Assembly (NCBI RefSeq): GCF_001039355.2
Contig: NW_019775763.1
Location: forward strand, 117,913 to 181,912
DNA length: 64,000 bases
From: Lingula anatina
Lineage: Eukaryota; Brachiopoda; Lingulata; Lingulida; Lingulidae
Direction of reading: 5' to 3'
A program made the position numbers and the translations under genes. Under the pieces are notes generated by a model. It made no database searches. It was not told the DNA's origin and saw nothing but the letters and a program-made list of their open reading frames with translations. Positions 47,509 through 60,399 of the stretch are shown in pieces; the stretch's first letter is position 1; each line of letters begins with the position of its first letter.

Positions 47509-49560
47509 CAAGGAACCCATTTTTGATATCACGGAAGCAAATGGCGGTCATTTTGTGCCTCAAATCCAAGTAGTCGCCATCCGCCATTTTGAATGTACGG
47601 ACACAATTTTGTAATTCTCTCTTGAATTTCTAAGTGTATAATCTACATATACTTGATATATATCGATTACTAATATTTTGAGGGTGCAAAATATTTTATG
47701 ATGTTTAGGTGATAGAAGGTGATTTAAAGGGACAAAGAGGGTGTTTTAAGTGACTACCAAGATATATGTGTGTGAAGGCTTCAAAACCATGGATTTTGGT
47801 AATCCGTATTTAAATACATCTCAATGCAATTTTATGTTATAAACCATAGATACTGGACAAAATTATGAACAAGAAACTCTATTTTTGGCATTATGGAGGC
47901 AATTGGAGGCCAGTTTGTCCCTCAAATTCAAGATGGCCGCCAGATACCATTTTGAAATTGGGCATAATTCACCATTTAAAACTATGACACCTTCATAAGC
48001 GTGCCATACGTCGTTTCTGATTATTTCCTGGTGCAGAATACGTTTTTGGTGTCATATGTTTCATAAAATTTAAATAGAAACTTTTATAAGCATCCAAATT
48101 AATATAGGATTCAGTCGTCACATGTTGTATCTACAGTTATAATTAGTAGTCTAATTTGTACAAATCTATGTTTCTTAACATATTTAAAGGATTTTGCCTG
48201 ATCTATTAAACAAGTGTCAGTAAACAAAATGGCTGAATTAAAGAAAAAACATCTTTGACCGCATGAGGAAATTTTTTGGCCATTATTTTGATTAAAACCA
48301 AGTGTTGGTTGCATGCCGCTATTTTAATATTTTGGTGTAATTTATCATCTTTGAACTGTGGGACCCTCATACGCTTTTAATAGGTCGATTGGTACTATTC
48401 TGGGGGCTCAAAAGTAATTTCTGGTGCTAATTTGGTGACGGAAGATAATAAAAAGGTCATATAAGGTTTTAAAGTAAATTCCAAGATGAGTTTCGCTGAG
48501 TGTGTTAAAAAAACGTGGAGCCCGAAAATCATGCTAAAATATATCAACTACATGTAGATTTATCATAAGTGACCATCCACTAAAAGATAGTGTATAATTT
48601 AAAGGTAACCAATAAATATACTGTATATACGTAGTGATATTAATCTTTTACTGGTCACTGTGAAAAAAAGCCACATGTACATTTATGTCCCAGTCACTGG
48701 GGCTTGCATTTGCATGTTAAATATAGTCCAGAAGATTTGAAGGGTGAAAAATGTGTGGTCTTATCATACGATGGAACTTGATAAGTTGTGTTGATGCGTA
48801 AATGCCCGTGAGAGACAAGCAAATGGGCTTTGCTTTGAAATAGCTCCAGATCTTGTCTGCAAAATCATCCAGCATCACAGCACAAAGAAACATGCATGAT
48901 CAGCTCTGGTAGGCCAATAAGACAACAGCCAGTAAGAATTGAGCTTTGGTCAGTGTCGTATGAGGAACAGACATAAACAATATATTAAAATCCAGTTCCT
49001 AGAGAAACATCAATGCATGGGAACAAGTCGTATCAGAGGAAAGTGGTATCTTTACACAAAAGAAGGAATCCGCAAAACCTACCAGAAAACAGCAGCTGCG
49101 CAGGTAGGCAAGGGGGATAATGCAAAAAAAAAAGTCCAGGAAGCAGCCTACTTTCCTAGTTGACAGTGCCAGTGATCCTTCCAAGCACGATTTGGCCAGA
49201 CAAGTCATCTATGTACCAATAGAAATCCACAAGACGACTACATAGTTCTCATTGTTTCCAATGGACGAACAAGCACAAAACATCTTCAGCATGTGACAAC
49301 TACAGGAAAATTCATCTTGGAATTCACTTAAAACACCTTATGCCTTTTTAAATATCCTCTGTCACCAGAACAACACCAGAAATTAATTATGTAATTCTAA
49401 AATAACAACAATTGATGCATTACGATCATATGAAAGTCCAACAAGTCAAAATGGTAAATTATGCCATAATGATGACAGGAAAACAATGTTTCTAATTATT
49501 CTCAAATGTGTATAAATGCTTCATAGAACTTAAGTATTTTTCGTTTTTGAAAACCAGCTT
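47509..49560. repeat. Diverged repeat: three about 360-bp tandem units plus an inverted piece
   Basis: Units starting near 47509, 47873 and 48228 each contain a version of TTTTGG(C/T)(A)...CAA(A)TGG...CCATTTTGAA followed by a 'GACCCTCATACG'-like and 'TTTCTGGTGC'-like part. The last part returns in inverted orientation at about 49365-49470 (ACACCAGAAATTA, GGTAAATTATGCC). The middle (48800-49330) has no clear protein. It looks like a degraded, probably non-autonomous transposon or satellite. Confidence 0.5.
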
Positions 49561-51433
49561 AATCGATTTTTCATCTTGAAGTAATTAATTTTTTCATCAA
49601 TTCCAGGTGTGGATCTGAAGTAATATTTGAGTGTCACTGTTACCATCAGTCTTGACATTTATATTTCTATTTGGGAAGCATTGCTGTTTTGTTTGTAAAT
49701 ATTGTCGAAATGTTATTTACTATTTCGTGACTGGATTTATGCTTTTAACCTCTAGTTTAAAAGGAGGCCTATATGAAAAAAATTAAAATCAAATCAAAGA
49801 TTTTGATATATTTATTACTACCAGTACAATACACATACGAACGTATGACATGACAAAATACTTCATATTAATCTTACATCGCACGATAGAGGGAGCTTCC
49901 GTATGACCTGTTCATAGAAGACTACTTTAGACCTAACTTCCATCACTACATCAGACATTACAGATATTACAGACAAACCCAATTTTTATGTAATCTTTGA
50001 GATTCTCATGCAGTCTTCCTTGTAATCCGTTCAACTTCTTGAAAAAAGAATCGCCTTTTCAATTACAAAGCGACCTTTTTCACAGAACAACTCGATTTGA
50101 AAGTTGATTTAGTGAACAGAACATGCATCAGTAAAAAGTGCGGTCCTTTCTCTGCAAATATTTATCATCAATACACGAATTTATTGGGAATATTAGCAGT
50201 GTTTAACAAAAATTAAGAAATGGGGTGATGTTTTTCGGACAGATATTTCAGTGAACCCGCGCAAACAAATACTGCATTGAAGTTGACCTAATTTCGGTCA
50301 ATACGTCGAACCAACTTTCAGTTTTGATATTATTTTTGACAAAGCTGGCCCCAAGGAAATTGAATAAACAGTATTGTAAATATGAATTCTTTCACTTAAA
50401 GTGGCTGCGTGAAACCAACTTTCGTTGTCTAATGACGTATGTATCACCGTTTCGGTCTAAAGTAATCCTCGTCTGAGCGCAATTTTATGGTGCTGTAACA
50501 TGTGCGTACTTCCAGATGCATTGGTATCTCTAATACAACATTTAAACTAAAAATATATATTGAATAATAGATAAAACATGAACAAAAGAGGGCAAAAAAT
50601 CATCTATAGGATTCGAAGAATGAAATGATGAATGTTCTTCCGGTATCTGCACCAAAATTAACAAAATCATTGTATCATTGTATATATTTCCTTCTATATA
50701 ATTCATTATGAACCACTTCTTAAACAGGGTGAATGTAACACACTTAAATTGCTTAAATGAGTACAAGGCTAAAGGGAATATTATATAACACTCAATTATG
50801 CTCCAGAACACACTCGATTGATATATATCTTTGCGTATAGACTGACATTTGAGAATGATCCTTTAAATAAATAGATGCAACATGAAGGGGAATATAAAGA
50901 GCGAAAATCATTTTAAAAGTGTTTATCAGTGTGGGCATTATCTTTTCACAGTAACTACTAAACAAATTCGAATATATTATTTCACGTGCTACTTATACGA
51001 CAGCCGTACCCTGTAACTTTCCTAACGTGTACAACAATATATCAATTAATCAACAGAAGATTTAGAAGTACCTAGAGATATTATACGAATGGGATCGTAT
51101 CAGTATACGTCTATGTCGGCTTTAGGGTTGTTTTTCGGAAAAATGCGAGTACTTTCTCGGTATTCATATTCTCAATAAAACACTTCCACCCTCTTTTGAA
51201 ATATGCCGAAAACACCTGTCTTGCTGACGTTCGAGATGCTCTGGCATACATCGCTAGTCCGACAGTATATTATTTCGCAGCCATTTTTTTTCTTTCTGAA
51301 ACAGTTATGTTGAATTTATTTTTGTTACGTCGTCATACATTGATATCGTGATGTCTACCAATAATAAGTTCTTTGTCATGACGGCATGGATGAACTCATG
51401 CATTAGGTCATATTATGTTTGACTGGGGTCTCC
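49561..51433. other. Intergenic between the GPCR copies, no gene recognised
   Basis: AT-rich sequence with open frames shorter than 90 codons and no recognisable motif. The part near 51.4 kb is presumably 3' UTR of GPCR B. Confidence 0.5.
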
Positions 51434-54400
51434 CTACTCCATGACGTCACTGGGGACGATACATACTTCTGCAGCATGGCTTTCACTTTCGTTTACGTTG
51501 GACACCTGAACCGAATCACATTTTGCATCATCAAAGCTAATAACCTCATCTTGGTTGGGAGCGGCGTCCCCATTCACAGAATTTTGCGTCTTCGGGGGAT
51601 CTTCCTTGCTGTCAGCATTGCCCCCTTTTTCACCCTCACTGGTGGCCGCCCCCTTGCTGAGGCCGGTCTGAAGCGTTTTGTTGGCGCTGTTCTCCTTTCC
51701 GCTCTGCCCGGAAGCGGACTTCTTCCCTGTGCACTTGCAGACAAGACAGGACACCATGGAGAGAAAGCGTTGTCGGTACTGCTGATTCCAGATGACGTAG
51801 ATGAAGAAGTTGATGGAGTAATTCGTTGTCTCCAGTAACTGAGCGATCTCGCGATACACCTGGATTCCTGGTTCATTGGTCTCGAAAATATTCCTGCCTA
51901 GAAAAGAAATATTAGTACCTGTAGATTGTTGGATTTTTAAGCAGGACTGTAGGCTAGTACTTGCATAAAAAAGGAATCATTACCTATTATCAATTATGAC
52001 AAGATGACAAATCTTGGAAATACATGTGAGTAATGCCAATTTGTTATTTGACTGCCACCAGGGGTGTTTGCTAAGGTACCCGTTATTTAGACGTCTGGTG
52101 ACGTCAAATAGTTTTTTTTTTTCCTGGTTAAATTTATCCAGCTGTAAACATTTCTTGAAATTGCTTGGATAACCTGTACTACGAGCAGGATATATATATT
52201 TATGCCGTATTTATGATTTCTTTCATAAATAAAACACAACCATGAGAAAATCCATCTTCGCCATATTTTAAGAAAAAAATTAGCATTACCATTACTTCTG
52301 ATATGGCACAACTGCATTCGTCGAACTTGTCTTATACTCAGCGCCATAAAAGGTTTGACAAAGGTTATTTGAAAGAGGTCAAATGTCAGTGACATGGCGG
52401 CCATATTGGATTTGCATACTTTGGGGCACTCACATGGAAAAGAGCAAGTGGTGACCAAAAAATAATGTCAATTCCATACCAATTTTATCCACTTCCTATT
52501 CACTTACCCGTAATTACTGTCACAATGTGGGCGGTAGCTATAGGGTTAACAAGCACCAGGAATGCTATGGCGACCCCCAGGAGAAGGGCTGTGGTCTTGG
52601 TGGTGTTGTCCTTGTTCTTTAAGGCGCTGTCGTTGGTGTTGGACAGAGCGCGACGCACTCGGCGCTGGCTGTATAATCGTCCAATGATAAGCGGGGTCAG
52701 GACCAGGAGAATAGCTGGGGGATTTGAAATAGATGAAATAGAAAGAATGACTTGATTTAATAAAAATGCTGTCTTACTTGTACATCATATAATAGACCCG
52801 TCAACATTTTCTGACATGACGTTGACAAGCGGCACTTGCATGCTCTTCGGGTTACACAAAACATTACTTTAATATTTTAAGGTATTGTTATCCGGATATC
52901 CACGGCGATATTATACAAAACAGGAAATTTAATATTCAAGTACCCTTCATTTATGGTTGTAAGAACAAAGTCAGTTGCCCTAAAGGAATGCCGAAAGAAA
53001 AGTTTTTCATCTTTCCGTCAAATTGTCAGTGAACGAACAAACGCTAAACCGTTCACGCCCGTCATAATTAATATATTTGTCATTGCTCTCCGAATTAATA
53101 ACACTCCTCGAGCAAACACCACTTGGATAGGTGAGAACAAATATGATAAACAATAACCGTTGATATTTTATTTTCGTCATTGTCAGTGCAGATGAATCAC
53201 TTCCACGTGTAAGTGTGACCGAAAAAGGTGTCATCTTAAATAAAACACAATTAGAATTATTGATATCAGAAGAGATTAATATACACGTCCTCATCTTTCT
53301 TAATAAAAACAAGTAGTGTCAAAAAACCGAACCACAGTGTAATGTCTTTATACCTACATGTTAATAAATAACCATGTTCATACAAAAGTGATAAGAGTAA
53401 GGCAATTTAAACCAATCTCTAGTAGTTATTGATTTACTGACAGAATGACGTTCGAGCTCTGCAAACTGTTTCTTAGATAAGTTAAGCCATGTGCCCAGCC
53501 TTCTACTTCTTAATAATAAAAAAGTATTGTCTTAAACTTTGTGCTCAGTAGAAGGTGTTTATTGAAAAGTGTTTTTGCGCATCAGAAGAGAAAAAGCGTC
53601 AAGTGAAAGTTTTAGAATTTATTAAATAATTGATACTCTCGGGTGAGCGATAAGATCAAGAGAGAGAGAGAGAGAGGAAGAGACAGAGAAAGGGAGAGGG
53701 AGAAAGAGAGAGATATAAACAATAACTTAACTATAAGCCTTCCCACTAAAGCTTACCTGTAGGAATAATGGAGTAGACGAAGCTGCCGGCCCAAATGAAC
53801 CCCACTGCCGCGGTCTTGAATTCCGGGGTGGTGGCGTGATTGGGGATGCACGTGCCCGAGGGGGTGAGAGTATCGGCAACCCAAACTGAAATATAGGAAG
53901 CACTGCAAGAATACATAAAATCAACACTTCTTTTTGTTTTAATTTCACATGTTGAAAACTCAAAACCCTCCAACTGATTTTCTCTTTGCGTGGTCATTTA
54001 AGAGAAGGGGTTACAGTAAAACTGTTTTACGCGGTTGTCAGAATACAGAATGTGACGGTCTAGTGACATTTCTCTGAAAAACATAAAAATTCCACAATAT
54101 AAGAGATAATTTTCAGTCTATTGTTATTGTGTAATGGGTATTGATCCCGCGCAATGACTTTTGCTCAGTTTGTAGAAATTCACGATGGAAAACTCAGTAG
54201 GCGTATTCACTATGGGCTATTTTTTCCCACCGAGCCAAACAGTCACGAAGTATATTGACAACACACACAAAAAATAATCACCAAACCAATCAATAAGAAT
54301 AAAAGTCGCAAGGGCAGCTTGGTGTTAATGAAAAGCTGCCATAGTCTTTAATAACAATTCACACAATGGTGCGAAAGTGTAAATGAGGTTAGATATCATT

Positions 54401-56119
54401 AATGTTGTGTAAATGTATGTTTTTGGGCCGGTTTGTGTACATACGTGGGCGAGGAGAGAAATCGACAAAAGCGCCACCTTGCGATGTCAGACTCGGAGTC
54501 TTATCAGAAATATGCAATAAGGCACAGAGGTCCGTGGTATGTGTGAAAAGCGGACAAAGAAGGTCGATCGGATCACTGCAATTCAGCATAATATTATAAA
54601 TAAGCCCTCATTTTACCTTTAATGGATTTGAATTATTATCGTCATTAATAATTTGTAATTCGTATGGGTATGTGTTGGAAAAGTACATCTTTAACGTGCA
54701 GAGATATTTTGTCTTTCAAATGGATATGAATTGCTCGCAAGGAATTATTATTAGAATTAAGAGAGAGGATAGCTACACCCAAAACATTAGTTTAAAGAGT
54801 AATTAACAGTCCTGCCCAACCTTTCTGTCTAGTTTTACGGATTAGACTGATTAAGAATAAAAATTTTGCCACGTGGAATTTGAGCTGTTATAATAGACTC
54901 CCCCTTTTCTATATTGTGAATCCTAGAATATCAAAATATTTAATTCATTTTAGCTTTAATGTGTAAACTAACATTTACGGTTGGAGATGTATTCAAAAAA
55001 CATAATCTAGTATATAAACAGAAAATGCTGAAGCACAAGTGCCTCTGAAAGTTCTGAAAATTTAAAAGAAATATCAAAACGTACCCCAGGCAAAGTTGAA
55101 TGCTCCAATACAAATGTAGTCTAGAGCAAGAGCAATCCGAGCGTTCCGTTTGGTACATAAGGTCCTCACTTTCAGAGGAAACCATACCGCAATAAACCTG
55201 AAATTGAAAAGAACTAGAGTAGTTGTAGATATTCTCCACTCTTTTCGAAATCGTGCATTATCTCCCAATTTTTAAGGCTAAAACTCTCGAGATTTATTAA
55301 GGGGTTCGGGTATTTTAACATTATCTTTCTAAAGAAAATCTGTTTTATTATCATGACATCATTACCATTCACGTAACAATTGTTAGCTATTTTAAATGCC
55401 TCTCTTAAAATAACCTTCAAAAATCACCTTTCAATGGCAACAATGACGACAAACCAAGACGACGTCATCTTTGCCATGCGCCAGAACCAGTAGAATATTT
55501 TACAGCTGTAGAGAGAGAAGGAGCGCACGTCTACACCTATCATCTGCTGAAACCATTTCTTGTTGAACGGCGCCATGACCACCAAAAGCGAGTCGGAAAC
55601 AGACAGGGCAATGAGAAGCGTGCTGATGGTCATTTTCTGAAACTGCTTGCCGCTCATGATCAGAATGGTGAAGGTGTTCCCGGTGAGGCCCGTTATCAGA
55701 AAAAAAGGAACTGCAACGTAGCCGACATAATCAATCTTGCCCAGAGATGGCGATGGAGAGGACGAGTTGGTGGCACCCGTTGAAGCGTTAAGAGCGTTAA
55801 CATGGACAATGGTATCATCATCATCATCATCACCATCAGCATCAACATCGTTCTTTGGCACGGTGGAATTTTGTAAGTCGTCAGAGGCGCCCGTTTCGGC
55901 GGTTGGGGCAGGTGAAGGAATGGACGAAGTAAACTCTAATGACTCTCCAGTGGTGATTGCCCAAAGCAAAGTGGAGTTCCCATGACCGACTCGAAAATCG
56001 TTAAGTCTTTCATTTGGTAGTGTTGAACCTGGATGGGAATCCCCATTTACATAAGGCAGTAAGACCACGAGTAGCTGGCACAGCGAGACGGCCAAGGAAT
56101 AGCGTAGTGACAATGGCAT
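51434..56119 (-). CDS. Rhodopsin-class GPCR, paralogue B (complete)
   Basis: Five coding exons, 55428-56119, 55085-55197, 53757-53885, 52508-52714 and 51434-51897, give 534 residues with consistent phases. Order: signal peptide (about 1-26); glycosylatable acidic ectodomain (to about 130); TM1 (GLTGNTF), TM2 (ALSVSDSLL), TM3 with SCK and AIERF; TM4; extracellular loop 2 with Cys; TM5 ending at LYSQRRVRRAL; a basic third loop; TM6 (LLLGVAIAFLVLVNPIA); TM7 (NYSINFFIYV, an NPxxY variant); and a tail of about 120 residues rich in Ser, Lys and Asp. TM6 has LVNP instead of CWxP. The TM7 form and ERF motif suggest a peptide-type orphan receptor at the plasma membrane; the ligand is not predictable. 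The ATG follows an acceptor (TTACAG, exon start near 56132), fixing the start. It is the sister of copy A, about 11 kb downstream on the minus strand. Confidence 0.93.
53658..53715. repeat. GA-rich microsatellite
   Basis: (GA)n with interruptions, the counterpart of the repeat at 42240-42303. Confidence 0.85.
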
Positions 56120-57229
56120 CCCTGTGTTTTATCTGTAACGAAATGTAATGTCATAGAATATGATTCTCATAATTCAAAATAAAAATCTGAACCCCCACTT
56201 GTGGGTCCACGATCGTGCCACAGGGATGATAACACGAGATAAACATTCCTCCCAATAAATTATAGCCATGTAAAATGTACAACATTGGAATACCACTACC
56301 CTGTCTTTAAAAAGCATTAAAAAGTAATGTTAAATAGGTTGTGGGCTGTTTAAGGAAGGGATGCGGCTGATATGCAAAAGCTACAAAAAATTAACGATAC
56401 ATGTTTGTGACATATGGGTATACAGTGTATATTAGTGAAAGATTCTGGCTAAGGATAAAACGAAATTTATCAGTCTCGCTTTGCCTGTTATGTAAACTAA
56501 CACAGCAGAAGCATTTTGCCTGCACGTTAATACAGTGAAAAAAAGGACAATTTTATCATAATATGTACAGTACAAGAAGGGCAAATTGTTTGGCTTTTTG
56601 GTCAAATAAAGCGAGATTATAAAATAAATATAACAAAATGACATGAAATGAAAGTTGGCGAATTAAGGGGGTGGCTTACAGTCAATTGCCTTTACCAGAA
56701 ATATGTCCTGTTTAAAACATTTAACTGAATATGTTGAAATTGTTCAATATGTTGAATTTAAAAAACCAAAGCTGTTGCTGAAAATGTTTATGACTAAAAT
56801 AGCAACAAAAGGACTGCTGTCGATACAACCAAATCTATCAAAGTGCTGCTTTTGAATGCTCGCGAAGATAACAGATAACGTTGCCTTTTCAGAGAAAAAA
56901 GGAAAAATTGTCCTCATGGTCGTTTTAAGCGTATTTACCGGTATTGCAGGAATAGTAGTCTTCGAGGAACCGCAGACCGTTCCAATTACTTTGTACAGGT
57001 GTCATTCGTTTCATATACTAGCCTCAATACTCCAACTAACCCTAACCTGTATTATTCATATAATGGATTTCCATTCCTGGGACTACCACTCCTGACAACG
57101 GAACAGTTTCATCTACTTTGATTTTATGGTTATCATTACATGTACACAGACCAAAACGAGACGATAAAAGATAAGTTACAGAACATATAGACTTTCCAAT
57201 GAGTAAGCGAAATAAAAAGGCGCTCTTAC

Positions 57230-57350
57230 CTGAAATAAATTCCGCCAATTCCCAAGCCAGCCGCTAAAGGTTTCTTTGAAAACTCCCTGGTCCTTTCCAC
57301 AGACGCTTTCTCAATCGTTATACCAATTGCCAGCGCTTTGTCCGATTAAA
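57230..57350 (-). other. Probable 5' leader exon of GPCR B
   Basis: The donor CAG|GTAAGAGCG has its exon end at 57230, with the TATA box at 57379-57386 upstream and the acceptor just before the ATG exon at about 56132. All are shared with copy A. Confidence 0.5.
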
Positions 57351-57378
57351 GTCTGGACAAAGTTGATCCCTCCCTTTG

Positions 57379-57386
57379 TATTTATA
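57379..57386 (-). promoter_or_regulatory. TATA box of GPCR B
   Basis: TATAAATA on the minus strand in the same context as in copy A, so the core promoter was duplicated with the gene. Confidence 0.6.
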
Positions 57387-58525
57387 ATGTACGGTGAAAG
57401 GTGAACGCGATCCGATTGGGTAATAATCCGTACCAGAGGTAGTTTCTATCTGTCTCCTCGCAATTTATTTTTTCGCGAAAGAAATCAACAGTCACACGTA
57501 TGGTACATAATTCCGCTCTTATTATTCTTGAAGACCCTGTGAAATTAATAAGTCGATTCGGTAACAATTTTTTGCAATTTTATTGCAATCATTGTTCCGC
57601 ATAAGTGTTTTCTGGTCAATTGTCAGCAGTTTGACAATAAGGTATCAGAGGGTCCTCCAAAAAGGTGTTTTATAATCTATAAAACAATTGAGCTAAGTAA
57701 ACAAATATTTTTGACCCGAATGGAAGTTCATGAACTCGTTTCACTTGCCAGAAGAATGAAAAGCGACGTTACGTGGAGTGCAGGCTCGTTTCAACTATAG
57801 AAAAACAAAGAAGTGAAAATAATAACCCCTTATCAAATTCGTTTTGGCTGTGTGAACTGTGCGTGTTTACACAGCGACGTGTTTCTTGACTCGCCGTTTC
57901 TGTCAGTTTTAAAATGTTTGTTTGTTTTAAGTAATCAAGCGCGTGGCCCGCTCGTCTTCCACAGTCCAAGCGCCTCACGGTCTCTGTGGATGGCTGGGTT
58001 ATATACACCATGACCATGTTCTAAAATCTTATCTTTTCTCCGTCACAACTGTGCATGGTGTTGTTTGTTTCCACCCTCGGGGACGTCATTCATTCTTGTT
58101 TTAAATCAAAATGGGTACGGAAACCATGAGCTTCAAAGCATTGACAATGGCTCTCCTTGACTCAGTTTCCCTCTCGGTGCCGGTGTATAGCGAACCTAAG
58201 GGTTCGTGTAACAGAAAATTCGCCCTCCATTTAGTTATAATGATTAGGGTTAGCCTAACCTAAAGTGGGTCAAAATCTAGGGCGAGGCTTACCTGTACAA
58301 ATGAATGGGAAGCGGACTCTTTGTCATGGGGGACTCTCTACCACGTTACACCGGCAAGAGCTCTTTATCGCCCTGCCAATGCTTTTTGTCAGCGTTTCAA
58401 CAAAGAAGCAATGTAGCAGAAAAAAATAGATTTCATGAGGAGGCCGTGGAGGTTTGGTGCGCATATAGCTATATATAGAATGCTTGTTTTTTAAACACAA
58501 CCCCTCCAACTTGTTAGCAGTATTT

Positions 58526-60179
58526 CCGACAATCAATTGACACATTTTGATTTTACAGTCTAACAAGCGCAGATTCGACTTATTATGAGATATCTTATGT
58601 CACGTAAGGGTGCTGGTTAATTGATTAAATTTTCGTCCATCGCGTTTCGTCTCTCTTTCATTCTTCAATCTACCCTGGCCAGCCGTATCTACAACTTTTG
58701 CGAACAGTGAGCTTACAGGTGACCCGCTTTTGTTTAGCTATCACATACTTTATATCTAACACTTCAATCATGGTGACTACACGGGAGCTAATCACCTCAC
58801 ATTTTAATGGACCTTTATTGAATTGTCAAGCTGTATGGTTACATACTTCTCGTTTTTCTGTGCCAAGGTCTTCGTTGAATTGACGGGAAGTCTAAATTGT
58901 CATATTGCAATGTAATGTCTCGGGGTAATTTGTACTCATTTCAGTGTTCTCGATTTCAGACATTGAATATGTATGTACAAGTGATTGAGTCTACCTTCAC
59001 AACGTCAACTTAATTAAAGCCCAGTGTGCTTTCCGCTAAAGAACATGGTGTTGTTCCGTTGCAAAACCGATTCTGATAATTGGCTCCCTTGTGGACTAAT
59101 CAAATGGTAACTTTACATTTAAAAAAAACAAGCAAAGGAAAGACCATATGTTTCATTGATAGCTGAATTATTTTACTTAGATATTTTGTAAACGGTGTTT
59201 TTGATATCGATGAGGCTGAACGCTAGACTACACACTTTAGAATGTGCTTTAAAATAGAATTATATTATTTATTCGTCTCTGAAAGCATTACGGACAAGAG
59301 GCCCACTTAAACAAGATTCAATAACTTTTATTGGAAGAGACAGTGTTGTCATTGGTAATGGTGGCGACAAAAAAACATAAACATATATTTTTTCTTTTAT
59401 TCAGCGACTAAAATTAATACCTATCATGACAGAGTCAAATAGAAATAAAAGTTCCTGCATGTAATACATTGGTAAAAAATGATACTTTACAATTCGTACA
59501 ATTAATCATTTTGAAGTTTGTGTTTGGGGATGTCAGCCAGACTGCTATACTATCACATCACATTGGATGCATCCTGCTCCATCTGCCACACTGATATAGG
59601 CCTACTAGAGTTGTGTAGTTTGGTCTTAAACTGAAACACAGAGCTGTACATGTGCTAATATTTCCCCGGACAAAGCATTAAACAATGGGCCTTGCTCTGC
59701 AAATAAGTATCCTCTTTGTTTCTGCATTGCTAGCTTTGAGCAAGGAGTTACAACAGTTATACAACTGTTATAACTCCTTGCTTTGAGTGAATTATAGCAG
59801 CTGAGATTTCACATTCTCGGCTTCAGATTCCGGGAAAAGTGTAGTTTGTCAAGGACGAAGAACCAAATTTTGCATCGAAAAAAAATCGATATATCCAAAA
59901 AATATATCTATTTTTACGTGACTTCATAACCGCATCATTGTCATCAGGTCGGAAATTATTTCCCTTGATATTATGGTTATTATACTAATTGTAATTCCCC
60001 AGTACCTCATTAAATTGATCATCCAGGAAAAATTATTCTGTTTATTTATTTGAAGAGACGACCCGTATCAAAATTTGCCCTTAATTCAAATTTGAAGGAA
60101 ATTAGCAGGTCCCGTGCAAATAAAAGGACGACCCTGTGATCTAGGAACTTAATCATTTCGTTCTCGAAATTAGACGAAG
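58526..60179. other. Intergenic, no gene recognised
   Basis: There is no exon-like sequence. A hairpin related to one in GPCR A lies at 59736-59785. A TATA-like AATAAAAG at 60119-60126 probably serves the next gene. Confidence 0.5.
59736..59785. repeat. Palindromic hairpin with CAAGGAGTTA arms
   Basis: CAAGGAGTTACAACAGTTAT and its near reverse complement ending TAACTCCTTG form an almost complete palindrome of about 46 bases. A shorter version, CAAGGAGTTATAACTCCTTG, occurs at 42878-42897 as an insertion in GPCR A that is missing from GPCR B. Confidence 0.75.
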
Positions 60180-60356
60180 ATGCTTGTGCTTGTGGCGTTG
60201 CTTTGTTCTCTGGTGAGTGAAGCTCATCTTAATATATAATGGTGGTTTAGCCTTCGTGTACAATGTATTCGTGAAAATGCGTAGTAGTCGGATGGATACA
60301 TAAGTTTTTTACAATGGGAAAGAGTGTAAATATGCCACCAAAACAAGTACTGGTTG

Positions 60357-60399
<43 letters not shown>

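Larger units (their letters stand above)
52868..58525. repeat. Tandem GPCR duplication, unit B
   Basis: This is the counterpart of 41438-47435 and matches exons, introns, leader and promoter. Its low-coordinate border lies about 150 bases beyond exon 4, so exons 4-5 are outside the part shared with unit A. Confidence 0.85.

Noticed and set aside
48939-49163. Basic 74-codon frame
   Set aside because: It lies in a degraded repeat region and has a poly-A-derived Lys run, with no family resemblance.
51419-51838. 139-codon plus-strand open frame
   Set aside because: It is the antisense of the last exon of GPCR B, whose frame is supported by TM7 and splice phase.
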